From Deltaproteobacteria bacterium (GTDB taxonomy: Bacteria; Myxococcota_A; UBA9160; UBA4427): a stretch of 64,000 nucleotides of DNA. The notes below the pieces were generated by a model. That model searched no databases. It saw only the letters and a list, made by a program, of their open reading frames with translations, and had not been told where the DNA came from. Below are positions 33,582 to 43,615 of this stretch, one piece after another. Both the position numbers and the translations under genes were made by a program. How positions within the stretch are numbered: position 1 is the stretch's first letter; each line of letters opens with the position of its first letter. The stretch lies in assembly GCA_029261855.1 (NCBI GenBank), contig JAJDAN010000032.1, positions 124,001 through 188,000 on the forward strand. Reading direction: 5' to 3'.

Positions 33582-34937
33582 ATGGCGAGTCGGGCAAGCA
33601 AGCTTCTGCGAGTCGTCAAGAGCGACGAGTCGAGCTTCGAATCCAAGTTCGCGGAGATCTCCGATCGCGACGCCACCGCGGTGGCGGTTGCCAAGGATGT
33701 CCGGAAGGTCATCGAGGCCGTCCGCGAAGGGGGCGACGACGAGCTCGTCGCTCGGGTGCAGAAGGCCGACCGGTCGAAGCTCGAGGTCCTGGAGGTCGAC
33801 CGCGAGGAATGGGACGAGGCCTGCGAGAGCGTCGACGCGGGCGACCGCGCAGCACTCGGCAAGGCCGCCATGCGGGTGCGCGACTTCCACCGCAAGCGGA
33901 TCCCGTCGAGCTGGGAGATGCGCGAGGAGGGTGGCGGCTATTTCGGTCACCGCGTTCGGGCACTCGACCGGGTCGGCGTCTACGTCAACGCCGCCAGTCT
34001 GCGGGCGCCCTCGAGCGTGATCATGAACACCGTGCCCGCCTCCATCGTCGAGGTGCCGGAGATCGTCCTCAGTGTCGCCGCGGGGCGAAACGGCAAGGTG
34101 GCTCCGGAGATCCTGACCGCCGCCCGGGTGGCCGGCGTCCATCGCGTCTTCAAGGCCGGCGGCGCCCACGCCATCGCCGCCCTCGCCTACGGCACCGAAT
34201 CGATCCCGGCCGTGGACAAGATCATCGGCGCGGGCGAGCCCGCCGCCGAAGCCGCCAAGCTCGCGGTCGCCGGAAAGGTCGCCGTCAGCTCGGCGACGGG
34301 CCCGAACGAGCTGTGCATCGTCGCCGACCGCAGTGCGACCCCGGCCTGGATCGCCGCCGATCTGATCTCGCAGGCAGAGCAGAACGAAGCCGGTCGAGTG
34401 CTGCTCATCACGCACACCAAGGCCCTGGTCGCCCGGGTGCAGGAACAGCTCACGCGCCAGCTCAAGGATCTCAGCCGGGCCAAGATCGCCAAGGAATGCC
34501 TGACCTCCCGGGGGGTGATGCTGGTGACGCGGAATCTCCAGGAGTCCATTACACTCGCGAATCGCTACGCGCCCGAGCACCTCGTTTTGGCCGTCGAGGA
34601 TCCCGAGGGTGCGTTGAAGACGGTCCTGAACGCCGGGGCCGTGTTCCTCGGGCACTACGCGCCCGTGGCGGTCGGGGACTACCTGGCGGGTCCCAACAGC
34701 GTTCTCCCGACAGGCGGGATGGCGCGCTTCTCTTCTCCGCTGGGGGTCGAGGACTTCCTCAAGCGCACGAGCTTCATCAAGTTCGAGCCGCCCAAGCTGC
34801 GCGAGCTGGGGGCTGAAGCCATGCGCCTGGCAGAGCTCGAGGGACTCGAAGGTCACAGCAGGGCGATCGACCTGCGGCTCCAGAAGATCCGCCGCGCGCG
34901 ACGCGAGCGGGAAGCGGCCCGGGAAATCGAGGCCTAG
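33582..34937 (+). CDS. hisD: Histidinol dehydrogenase
   Basis: Zinc enzyme oxidising histidinol to histidine in two NAD-dependent steps. 451 residues with GVYVNAASLRAPSSVIMNTVPA, FKAGGAHAIAALAYGT, IIGAGEPAAEAAKLAV and the conserved end block NRYAPEHLVLAVEDPE with FLGHYAPVAVGDYLAGPNSVLPTGG. AAGGAGG precedes ATG 33582. The first his gene of the cluster; hisG, which usually precedes it, is absent. Confidence 0.95.
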   Translation: MASRASKLLRVVKSDESSFESKFAEISDRDATAVAVAKDVRKVIEAVREGGDDELVARVQKADRSKLEVLEVDREEWDEACESVDAGDRAALGKAAMRVRDFHRKRIPSSWEMREEGGGYFGHRVRALDRVGVYVNAASLRAPSSVIMNTVPASIVEVPEIVLSVAAGRNGKVAPEILTAARVAGVHRVFKAGGAHAIAALAYGTESIPAVDKIIGAGEPAAEAAKLAVAGKVAVSSATGPNELCIVADRSATPAWIAADLISQAEQNEAGRVLLITHTKALVARVQEQLTRQLKDLSRAKIAKECLTSRGVMLVTRNLQESITLANRYAPEHLVLAVEDPEGALKTVLNAGAVFLGHYAPVAVGDYLAGPNSVLPTGGMARFSSPLGVEDFLKRTSFIKFEPPKLRELGAEAMRLAELEGLEGHSRAIDLRLQKIRRARREREAAREIEA

Positions 34938-34979
34938 TCCAACCGGGATGCCCACGGCTCCTGGCACGAGGAAGGGGTC

Positions 34980-35585
34980 ATGAGCAAGACGGCTTCAGCA
35001 GAACGAAAGTCGACCATCGTCCGCAAGACGAAGGAGACCGACATCTCGGTCGAGCTGGTGCTCGACGGAAGCGGGCAGTACGAGATCGAGACGGGGATCC
35101 CGTTCTTCGACCACATGCTCGAGTCGTTCACGAAGCACGCTCTCTTCGACCTGCGCCTGACGGCACGCGGCGACGTCGCGGTCGACTTCCACCACACCGT
35201 CGAAGACGTCGGCATCGCGCTCGGTCAGGCGATTCGCGAGGCGCTCGGCTCGGCGGTCGGCATCCAGCGCTTCGGTCAGTGCTCGCTTCCCATGGCGGAG
35301 GCCCGGGTGGACGTGGCGGTGGACGTGTCCAACCGCCCGTACCTCGTGTACCGGGTGGAGCTGCGCAACGACCGCATCGGCACCTTCGATCCGTCGCTCA
35401 GCGAGGACTTTCTACAGGCGCTGGCCCAGAATGCCGGACTCGATCTGCACGTGGACATGCGGTACGGCCGCAGTCCGCATCATGTGGTCGAGGCGGTGTT
35501 CAAGGGAACGGCGCGCGCGCTTCGCGCGGCGCTCGAGAACGATCCGCGCCAGACCGGTCTGCCGACCGTCAAGGGCGCCCTCTAG
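34980..35585 (+). CDS. hisB: Imidazoleglycerol-phosphate dehydratase
   Basis: 201 residues, the monofunctional form without a phosphatase domain. Manganese-binding repeats are FFDHMLESFTKHALFDL and DFHHTVEDVGIALGQAI, then HHVVEAVFKGTARALRAAL. The N-terminus starts with RKSTIVRKTKETDISVEL. GAGGAAGG precedes ATG 34980. Sixth-step enzyme of histidine synthesis. Confidence 0.96.
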   Translation: MSKTASAERKSTIVRKTKETDISVELVLDGSGQYEIETGIPFFDHMLESFTKHALFDLRLTARGDVAVDFHHTVEDVGIALGQAIREALGSAVGIQRFGQCSLPMAEARVDVAVDVSNRPYLVYRVELRNDRIGTFDPSLSEDFLQALAQNAGLDLHVDMRYGRSPHHVVEAVFKGTARALRAALENDPRQTGLPTVKGAL

Positions 35586-35606
35586 CATTCAGCGAGTCGA
35601 GTCCAA

Positions 35607-36248
35607 ATGAGTCCCCCCAAGATCGCAGTCGTCGACTACGGTGCCGGCAACCTCCGCAGCGTCGCCAAGGCCCTGGCCCGGTCGGACATGGACCCGGTGG
35701 TCACGGGCGACCCGCGCGTGGTGGCCGACTGCGCGGGCGTGGTGCTGCCCGGCGTCGGCGCCTTCCGGGACGCCGCCAACAGCCTGCGCGCTGCGAAGCT
35801 CGACGAAGCCGTCGCGAAGGCGATCGCCGACAAGCGCCCGTACCTGGGTCTGTGCTTCGGTTTGCAGCTGCTCTTCGACGAAGGCGAGGAACACGGCATC
35901 ACCCGGGGCTTCGAGGTCATCGCCGGCCGGGTTACCCGCTTCCCCGTCCGAGGCGAGGACGGCAGTCCGCTGCGCGTGCCGCACATCGGCTGGAACGAGG
36001 TCGTGTTCTCCGGGTCGCACCCGATGCTCGAACGCATGCCCGAGCGCGACTTCTACTACTTCGTGCACTCGTACCGGGGCGAGCCCGAAGACCCGAGTGT
36101 CGTCGTGGGGCGCACCGACTACGGCGGTGTCTTCGCGTCGGCCGTGGCGACGGACAGTCTCTTCGCCGTGCAGTTCCACCCGGAAAAGAGCCAGGCGGCC
36201 GGCAAGCGCCTGCTCGACGCCTATCTCCACTGGGTGCGGGAGTCCTAG
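35607..36248 (+). CDS. hisH: Imidazole glycerol phosphate synthase, glutaminase subunit
   Basis: 213 residues of a class-I glutamine amidotransferase that feeds ammonia to HisF. VVDYGAGNLRSVAKAL at the start, the catalytic Cys in YLGLCFGLQLLFDEG (near residue 79), GWNEV, and the His-x-Glu pair in AVQFHPEKSQ. Two bases from the hisA start. Confidence 0.95.
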   Translation: MSPPKIAVVDYGAGNLRSVAKALARSDMDPVVTGDPRVVADCAGVVLPGVGAFRDAANSLRAAKLDEAVAKAIADKRPYLGLCFGLQLLFDEGEEHGITRGFEVIAGRVTRFPVRGEDGSPLRVPHIGWNEVVFSGSHPMLERMPERDFYYFVHSYRGEPEDPSVVVGRTDYGGVFASAVATDSLFAVQFHPEKSQAAGKRLLDAYLHWVRES

Positions 36249-36249
36249 G

Positions 36250-37020
36250 GTGGGCGAAGCAAGAGAGCTGCGCGCCTTCGAGGTGATTCCGTCCATCGAC
36301 ATCCTGGACGGCCAGTGCGTTCGCCTGGCCCAGGGAAGCTATGCGGACGTGACCGTGTATGCCCCGGACCCGGCAGACGCGGCACGACGCTGGGCGGCTT
36401 TTCCCATCCGGCGCTTCCACGTGGTCGACCTCGACGGCGCGCGCGACGGCGTCCGCACCAACGAGTCCGCGATTCGCGCCATCGTCCGCGAGATGGGCGA
36501 CGTGCCGGTGCAGCTCGGCGGCGGCGTGCGCAGCGTCGCCGACGCCGAGGCCGCCTTCGCCATGGGAGTCGATCGGGTGGTGATGGGCACCGTCGCCATC
36601 AAGCAGCCCGAAGTCGTTCGCGACGCCGCCAAGGAATTTCCGCAGCGCATCGTGCTCGGTATCGACGCCCGGGACGGTCGCGTCGCCGTCGAGGGCTGGG
36701 TCGATGTCAGCGACATGAGCGCGAGCGATCTGGCGCGGCGCTTCGAGGACGCTGGCGTGGCGGCCATCGTCTACACGGACATTTCGCGGGACGGCATGCT
36801 CACCGGCGCGAATCTCGACGCCACCGCGGCACTGGCCCAGAGCGTCGACATCCCGGTGATCGTGTCGGGCGGTGTCGCATCGCTGGCCGACATCGAGGGG
36901 TCCCTCGCGCGGCGGCGTTCCGGCATCACCGGCGCCATCCTGGGACGTTCTCTCTATACCGGTGCCGTGGATCTCGCCGAGGCGCTCAGCCTGGTCGAAC
37001 GCACGGAGGGGCAGGACTGA
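36250..37020 (+). CDS. hisA: ProFAR isomerase (HisA)
   Basis: 256 residues, a beta/alpha-barrel enzyme of histidine synthesis. [19 protein letters not shown] holds the catalytic Asp near residue 16, [20 protein letters not shown] is the phosphate site, and [15 protein letters not shown] carries the second catalytic Asp (near 177). GTG 36250 is chosen over the longer track frame starting in hisH. Followed one base later by hisF. Confidence 0.94.
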   Translation: MGEARELRAFEVIPSIDILDGQCVRLAQGSYADVTVYAPDPADAARRWAAFPIRRFHVVDLDGARDGVRTNESAIRAIVREMGDVPVQLGGGVRSVADAEAAFAMGVDRVVMGTVAIKQPEVVRDAAKEFPQRIVLGIDARDGRVAVEGWVDVSDMSASDLARRFEDAGVAAIVYTDISRDGMLTGANLDATAALAQSVDIPVIVSGGVASLADIEGSLARRRSGITGAILGRSLYTGAVDLAEALSLVERTEGQD

Positions 37021-37021
37021 C

Positions 37022-37810
<789 letters not shown>

Positions 37811-37870
37811 CCGCCTCCGGGAAGGCAGGAATGTCGCGCAGCACCTGCAGGAACCTTGCAGCGGCGTTGC

Positions 37871-37899
37871 TTGAATCCCCGTGGGGCGTGGGCTACGGT
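37871..37899 (+). promoter_or_regulatory. Candidate sigma-70-type promoter for rpsU-dnaG-rpoD
   Basis: TTGAAT and TACGGT are separated by 17 bases, about 140 nt upstream of rpsU. The -35 matches four of six consensus bases; the -10 is weaker. Placement is an inference. Confidence 0.35.
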
Positions 37900-38040
37900 C
37901 CCGCGTCCTCCTAGCCACCACCCGTACAACCGCAACTGTTCGGCAATGATCGACACAGCCGAGCACCTCCAACCACCAACGTCTGACTGTCACCTGAAGC
38001 GTCCGTGTGAGCGTCCGCGCAGGTGAGATCGAGAGAGTAG

Positions 38041-38238
38041 ATGCCCGTCATCAAGGTGAAGGACAACGAGTCGTTCGAGCAGGCCATGAAGCGCTTCAAG
38101 AAGACCTGCGAGAAGGCCGGGATCCTCACGGAGCTCCGCCGTCGCGAGTACTACGACAAGCCGAGCATCCGCAAGAAGAAGAAGGCAGCCGCGTCCAGAA
38201 AGCGTGCGCTGAAGAAGATCAGAAGGATGGCCCGCTAA
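38041..38238 (+). CDS. rpsU: 30S ribosomal protein S21
   Basis: 65 residues: [28 protein letters not shown] then a Lys/Arg-rich tail. It starts at ATG 38041 after GAGAGAG. The rpsU-dnaG-rpoD order is the classical macromolecular synthesis operon, linking initiation of translation, replication and transcription. Confidence 0.97.
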   Translation: MPVIKVKDNESFEQAMKRFKKTCEKAGILTELRRREYYDKPSIRKKKKAAASRKRALKKIRRMAR

Positions 38239-38260
38239 CCACACGGGCCCCTGGAGTCGG

Positions 38261-40072
38261 ATGGGTCGGATCCCCGAAGCAACGATCCAGGATATTCGCA
38301 GCCGGATCGACATCGTCGGTTGGATCGGGCGATACGTCGAGCTGAAGAAGGCCGGCCGCAACTGGAAGGGCCTCTGTCCCTTCCACGGCGAGAAGTCCCC
38401 CTCCTTCAACGTCAATCCCGACCGCCAGATCTTCCACTGCTTCGGCTGCCAGGAAGGCGGCGACGTCATCGCCTTCCTGATGAAGCACGACGGCCTCTCG
38501 TTTCCGGAGGCCGTTCGCAATCTGGCGGGCGAGTGCGGGATCGAGATCGAGGAGACCGAGGGCGCTTCCCGCGACCGCGGCATCACCGAGCGTCTCTTCG
38601 CTGCCAACGACCTTGCCCAGCAGCTGTATCTCGAATCTCTCGCGTCGAGCGAGGGCCGCATGGCCCGCGACTATCTCAAGGGCCGCGGCTTCGACGACGC
38701 GTCCATCGCCCGGTACGGGATCGGCTACGCGCCCGACAGCTGGGACGCAGTGGCCAAGCGCCTCGAACGCCACGATCTCGGCGGCGCGGTCGGCGAGAAG
38801 GCGGGCCTGCTGGCAAAGCGCGAACGCGGCCCCGGCTGGTACGATCGCCTGCGCGGGCGCGTCACCTTCCCCATCCACGACGTGCGCGGTCGGGTCGTGG
38901 GTTTCGGCGGACGCGCCCTGGCCGACGGCCAGGAACCCAAGTACCTGAACACGCCGGAAACCCCGGTCTTCCGCAAGCGCGAGACCTTCTACGGCTTCCC
39001 CGACGCCCTGGCCGAGCTGCGTCGCGCCGGCCGCGCGATCATCTGCGAGGGCTACTTCGATCGCATCGCGTTGTCGCGGGCGAACCTGGGTGAAGCGCTC
39101 GCCACCTGCGGGACCGCGCTCACCCCCGAGCACGGCACCCAGCTGCAGCGCCGGACGAACGAGGTCGTGCTGCTGTTCGACGGGGATTCGGCCGGACGCA
39201 AGGCGATGGAACGGTCTCTCGACGTCCTGCTCCCCGAGGGCCTGCGGGTGCGGGCGGCGGCGCTGGCCGCGGGCGAAGACCCGGACAGCTTCCTCGCCGA
39301 GAAGGGGGCGGACGCGCTGCGGTCCCTGGTGGACGGCGCGCGCGATGCGGTCGAGCTCGTCATGCAGTGGGCGGTGGACGCAGGCTGCGCGACTCCCGCC
39401 CAGAAGGCGGACGTGGTGAACCGCGTGGTCCCGGTGATCGCGCATATCCCCGACGCCGTGGAACGTGTCGAATACGGCCGCAGGCTCGCCAACTACACGG
39501 CGACCGACGAGCAGGCCGTGCAGGCAGCCCTCCGCAGTGCAGCCCGAAGTGGCGGCCAAGCCGGCCACTCGGCGCAGGTCGCCCTCGAGAGCCGCGTCGC
39601 GCCGCGGACGGCGTCCGGGGAAGAGCGCCACATCCACGAGCTGGCGGTCCTGCTATTTCGTCATCCTCCGCTCGCCGATCTGTTCGATCGCGCGGCGCTC
39701 GAATCCCTGCTTCCCGAGGGTTCCTGGAAGGCCGTGATCGGGGCTTTGCTGGATGCTGGCGCCGCCGGAACCCTGGACGCCTCCGGGGCAGCCGATCTGT
39801 TCGCCCTCGATGAGCATCTCGACCAGGACGCACGCTCGCGCCTGCGCTCGGTCGCCGTAGACGAGGAATTGTTCCGCGGGGACCTCCCGCCTGAGCGAGC
39901 CGTTCGCGAAGTAGCCGCGAAGCTCGAGAAGCGACGAGTTGACGCGCTGCAGAAGGAATTGACGCGGCGGATGAGCGACCCTGAGGCCGATCAGGACGCG
40001 ATCCTGCGAGAGAAGCGCAGCTTGAAGCAGGGTGGACTGAGCCTCTACCGTTCGAGTGCTAGTCTCGCCTAA
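38261..40072 (+). CDS. dnaG: DNA primase
   Basis: 603 residues. The CHC2 zinc-binding domain (39-65: CPFHGEKSPSFNVNPDRQIFHCFGCQ), the catalytic core with the YIRKRET-type fold entry and Toprim acidic motif (ICEGYFDRIAL, then LFDGDSAGRKA), and a helical C-terminal domain for DnaB interaction are all present. It is a full-length primase. Stands 22 nt after rpsU. Confidence 0.96.
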   Translation: MGRIPEATIQDIRSRIDIVGWIGRYVELKKAGRNWKGLCPFHGEKSPSFNVNPDRQIFHCFGCQEGGDVIAFLMKHDGLSFPEAVRNLAGECGIEIEETEGASRDRGITERLFAANDLAQQLYLESLASSEGRMARDYLKGRGFDDASIARYGIGYAPDSWDAVAKRLERHDLGGAVGEKAGLLAKRERGPGWYDRLRGRVTFPIHDVRGRVVGFGGRALADGQEPKYLNTPETPVFRKRETFYGFPDALAELRRAGRAIICEGYFDRIALSRANLGEALATCGTALTPEHGTQLQRRTNEVVLLFDGDSAGRKAMERSLDVLLPEGLRVRAAALAAGEDPDSFLAEKGADALRSLVDGARDAVELVMQWAVDAGCATPAQKADVVNRVVPVIAHIPDAVERVEYGRRLANYTATDEQAVQAALRSAARSGGQAGHSAQVALESRVAPRTASGEERHIHELAVLLFRHPPLADLFDRAALESLLPEGSWKAVIGALLDAGAAGTLDASGAADLFALDEHLDQDARSRLRSVAVDEELFRGDLPPERAVREVAAKLEKRRVDALQKELTRRMSDPEADQDAILREKRSLKQGGLSLYRSSASLA

Positions 40073-40230
40073 CATCAGATCCGAGGGAAGCAAGAGCGAG
40101 AGGAAGACAGGAACGAGAGCCAAGATCGAAGCGGGTGAAGATGCGTCGCCCGTTTGATCGCTTGCTGAAGTGGATGCACATCTAGAGCTGATTGCCTGGA
40201 ATGATGAGAGCCAGAGAGGAAGCCCCCCCA

Positions 40231-41946
40231 ATGTCCTCCAACGCGCCTACCGGTTCCGTTGCCTCGCACGCCCGCGGACAGAAGTCCGCCAAGACGACGA
40301 AGCGAAGAAGTGATCCCAAGCCGAAGCAAGCAGGGGTCGAGCAGGCCGACCCGGCTGCTCCGAAGGCAGCGGCGCCGACGCCGCCCGCCACGAGTCAACC
40401 CAGAACTCAACCCGCGACTGGCGGTCGCAAGACCTCACGTGCGAAGCGCGAGCCGGAGGTCGGTCATAGTGCCGATCCCGTGCGCGTCTACCTGCGCGAG
40501 ATGGGACAGGTGTCCCTGCTGACGCGCGAGGGCGAGGTCGAGATCGCAAAGCGCATCGAGAGCGGGCTCTTCGACGCGCAGCTCGCGGTGGTGGGGACGC
40601 CCATCGGACTCGTGCGCGTTCTCGAGATCGGCGAAGACGTGCGGGCCAAGCGCATCGAGCTGCGGCGAGTCCTCGACGGAGTCGACGACGAGAACGCACC
40701 CGTCTCGCCGGAAGAGCGCCGCAAGCAGTTCCTGTCTGCGCTCAACAAGATCAAGAAGGTCCAGACGGAAGTCACGCGCAAGCGCAGCTCGATCGCCAAC
40801 TCGCGGACCACTGCCGAGACCCGCAAGCGGCTGCGCGCGGAGATCGAGCGCGGTTGCCGCGATGCGTGCGAGCAGCTGCAGAAGGTTCGCTTCGCGAAGT
40901 CCGTGACCGCGGAGATCACCGGTGAATTCGAGGAGCTCGCCGAGTCGATCGAGATGCTCGACGCGCAAGCGAAGAGCATCGCGCGCAGCTTCGAGATTTC
41001 GATCGAAGAGTTCCGGGATCTCGCAGGAATGTCGACGCGACGTAGCTCGCGCGCACCAGAAGCACTGATGCGCCTCGGCGGGAACTCGGACCGGGTGAAC
41101 GTCGCGCTGTCGGAAATGGAAGCCCTCGACCGTAGCCGCGAGAAGGTCGAGATCGAGATCGGCATGACCCACGACGAGGTGCGCATTTCCCGCGAGCGTC
41201 TTCGGGAAGCGTCGGGCCGCGCCCATGCGGCGAAGAGCGAGCTGGTTCAGGCCAACCTGCGCCTGGTCGTGTCCATCGCCAAGAAGTACACGAACCGCGG
41301 GCTGCAGTTCCTGGACCTCATCCAGGAAGGCAACATCGGGCTCATGAAGGCGGTGGACAAGTTCGAATACCAGCGCGGCTACAAGTTCTCCACCTACGCG
41401 ACCTGGTGGATCCGCCAGGCGATCACCCGAGCGATCGCCGACCAGGCCCGCACGATCCGTATCCCCGTCCACATGATCGAGACGATGAACAAGCTGGTGC
41501 GCGCGACGCGCCACCTGGTGCAGGTGCTGGGTCGCGAGCCCAGCCCCGAAGAGCTTTCGCTCAAGATGGCCCTGCCCGTCGAGAAGGTGCGGATGGTGCA
41601 GCGCATCGCGCGGGATCCCATCAGCCTCGAGGCGCCCGTGGGCGAAGAAGAGGACAGCAGCCTCTCGGACTTCATCGAGGACAAGAGCGCGATCAACCCG
41701 CAGGACGCGGTAATCCACTCGAACCTTGCGGAGCAGACCCGCGAGGTGCTCGCCACCCTGGCGCCGCGTGAAGCGCGGGTCCTGCGCATGCGCTTCGGCA
41801 TCGGTGAACGCTCGAACCACACCCTGGAAGAAGTGGGGCAGGACTTCGACGTCACCCGCGAACGGATCCGTCAGATCGAGGCGAAGGCGCTGCGCAAGCT
41901 GCGACACCCGTCGCGGAGTCGGGTCCTCAAGCCCTTCCTCGATTGA
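40231..41946 (+). CDS. rpoD: Primary sigma factor RpoD, lacking a typical region 1.1
   Basis: 571 residues from ATG 40231, chosen for its GAGGAA upstream; the track start at TTG 40192 is less likely. The first 75 residues are Ala/Pro/Lys/Arg-rich and basic, not the acidic region 1.1. Region 1.2 ([29 protein letters not shown]) follows, then a non-conserved region of about 250 residues. Regions 2 ([57 protein letters not shown]), 3 and 4 ([32 protein letters not shown]) are intact. Confidence 0.95.
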   Translation: MSSNAPTGSVASHARGQKSAKTTKRRSDPKPKQAGVEQADPAAPKAAAPTPPATSQPRTQPATGGRKTSRAKREPEVGHSADPVRVYLREMGQVSLLTREGEVEIAKRIESGLFDAQLAVVGTPIGLVRVLEIGEDVRAKRIELRRVLDGVDDENAPVSPEERRKQFLSALNKIKKVQTEVTRKRSSIANSRTTAETRKRLRAEIERGCRDACEQLQKVRFAKSVTAEITGEFEELAESIEMLDAQAKSIARSFEISIEEFRDLAGMSTRRSSRAPEALMRLGGNSDRVNVALSEMEALDRSREKVEIEIGMTHDEVRISRERLREASGRAHAAKSELVQANLRLVVSIAKKYTNRGLQFLDLIQEGNIGLMKAVDKFEYQRGYKFSTYATWWIRQAITRAIADQARTIRIPVHMIETMNKLVRATRHLVQVLGREPSPEELSLKMALPVEKVRMVQRIARDPISLEAPVGEEEDSSLSDFIEDKSAINPQDAVIHSNLAEQTREVLATLAPREARVLRMRFGIGERSNHTLEEVGQDFDVTRERIRQIEAKALRKLRHPSRSRVLKPFLD

Positions 41947-42566
41947 GCCGTTTCGCGCGCTCGGGGTACGTCGGGTGCGCGCGCATCGGAGTGGGGCTCG
42001 CGGTGGTGTGCCTCATGGCATCGCTCACGGGCTGTCGCACCAGCAACATCTTCATGGAGGACGCGGGGGGTATCGAGCCCTTGCTGCGCCCCGGCGACTC
42101 CGCGGTCGTCGTGTTCCTGCGCCCGGAGCAATTCCTCGCCACGCCGCGCACCACCACCGTCTTCGACATCACGGCTGGTGTCGAGATGGTCGGCATCTTC
42201 TCGAACGGCATGAAGCGGATCATGGTGGTCCCGCCCGGTGAGCGCTTCTTCATGGGTGTGCTGTCGGGGCGGCGAAGCGTGATGCGGGCCCAGCTCGAGG
42301 CCGGACGCATCTACTACGTCAAGGTCTTCGCCGAGCAGGTGCACCCCCTGCTTCCAGACCAACAGGAAGCGACGATCCGCAAGTACTGGCACGAGAGCGT
42401 CCTCGTGAAGCCGAACGACTTCGCGCGCAAGTGGCTCGATGAGAATCGCGCCAGTGTCGAGAAGCACCGGACCCGAGCGCTCGAACGCTGGCCGACTCTC
42501 AGCCGCTCCCAGCAGGCGCGCTTCGAGCTGCGGGCCGGAGACGGGGTGACCCAGGCCATTCGCTGA
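41943..42566 (+). CDS. Lipoprotein of unknown function
   Basis: 207 residues with a lipobox, [11 protein letters not shown] (Cys near residue 31), then a mostly beta protein: [41 protein letters not shown] and [15 protein letters not shown]. The pattern resembles DUF2846-type lipoproteins, but I cannot confirm it. TTG 41943 overlaps the rpoD stop by 4 nt, so it may be cotranscribed. Confidence 0.7.
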   Translation: MSRFARSGYVGCARIGVGLAVVCLMASLTGCRTSNIFMEDAGGIEPLLRPGDSAVVVFLRPEQFLATPRTTTVFDITAGVEMVGIFSNGMKRIMVVPPGERFFMGVLSGRRSVMRAQLEAGRIYYVKVFAEQVHPLLPDQQEATIRKYWHESVLVKPNDFARKWLDENRASVEKHRTRALERWPTLSRSQQARFELRAGDGVTQAIR

Positions 42567-42724
42567 GCGCGGCGCGGCCGAGTGCTGCGTGCCGGTGGGT
42601 GTCTTGTGCGCGTCAGCTGCGGGTTGCTTGCCGCCCGGCTGCGTTACGAAGCTTGTGGTGGGGTGTAATCAAGACGCCGCTCGGTTGATCCGATTCAGGA
42701 TATCGATTGATTCGGAGAAGCCTC

Positions 42725-43582
42725 TTGCGCCTCGTCGCCTGCCAGAATTGCCACGCCCAGTACGACGTCACGGACGTCGTCGACGCGAGCTTCGCTTGCC
42801 GCTGTGGCGAGACCGTCGAGAACCAGTATCTCGAACCGGTGGATGCGCAGATCCATCGCTGCGGATCCTGCGGTGCGAACGTGGCGGACCCGACGGCTGC
42901 GGCGTGCACTTATTGCGGTTCGACCATCGTCCGGGACGACGCGAAGCTTTCGCTCATCTGCCCGGAGTGTCACGGTCGCAACTGTGAGACTTCCCGCTTC
43001 TGCACGGCGTGCGGAGTCAACTTCTCGCCCGAGCCGGTCAAGGTCGAGGGCTACGAGTTGCCGTGTCCGGCGTGCGGCGGCCTGATGCCTCCGCGGCAGA
43101 TCGGCGGCATCGGCATCAACGAGTGCGGCGGCTGCAACGGCATCTGGACGCCGGCGGACCGGCTCGATCAGCTCATCTCGCGTGCGCTCGAAGCGCACAA
43201 GAAGGGCGAGCGCCTGCATCACACGCCTCGGGTGAAGGGCGCCAACCCCGCCGCGCAGCAGGTCGCCTACCGCAAGTGTCCCGAGTGCGAGGCGTTCATG
43301 CTTCGACGCAACTTCCGCAAGAGCTCGGGCGTCATCGTCGACAGCTGCAAGAAGCACGGGACCTGGCTGGATGCCGACGAGCTCGAGCAGATCACGGGCT
43401 TCCTGCTGACCGGGGGAAACCCGACGGCGGAGAAGATGCTCGAGAACGCGGACCGCGACGCGGCGGATGCGATGAAGCGGATCCGCGTCGCCGAGTTCGA
43501 CACGGGTGGATACCGCTCGCGTACTGGTGGCGACCTGCTTGGTCGCACGATCGTGGGTGTTCTCAAAGGCCTGCTCAGGTAG
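42725..43582 (+). CDS. Multi-zinc-ribbon (TFIIB-like) protein
   Basis: 285 residues with many CxxC pairs: CQNC, CGSC, CTYC, CPEC, CTAC, CPAC, CGGC and CPEC. Two copies look like zf-TFIIB ribbons: CPACGGLMPPRQIGGIGINECGGCNGIWTPADRLDQL (about 118-153) and CPECEAFMLRRNFRKSSGVIVDSCKKHGTWLDADELEQI (about 180-220). The C-terminus has no membrane helix. TTG 42725 has GGAG at the right distance; the track start TTG 42707 is upstream of it. It is followed by a YdjI-like SPFH gene. Confidence 0.83.
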   Translation: MRLVACQNCHAQYDVTDVVDASFACRCGETVENQYLEPVDAQIHRCGSCGANVADPTAAACTYCGSTIVRDDAKLSLICPECHGRNCETSRFCTACGVNFSPEPVKVEGYELPCPACGGLMPPRQIGGIGINECGGCNGIWTPADRLDQLISRALEAHKKGERLHHTPRVKGANPAAQQVAYRKCPECEAFMLRRNFRKSSGVIVDSCKKHGTWLDADELEQITGFLLTGGNPTAEKMLENADRDAADAMKRIRVAEFDTGGYRSRTGGDLLGRTIVGVLKGLLR

Positions 43583-43615
43583 GACAGACTCAGGCAGGAA
43601 ACGAAGGAGAGTGAC

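Noticed and set aside
34940-34980. Sigma-54-like CTGGCACGAGGAAGG before hisB
   Set aside because: The GG element is present, but the required TTGC at the right spacing is not.
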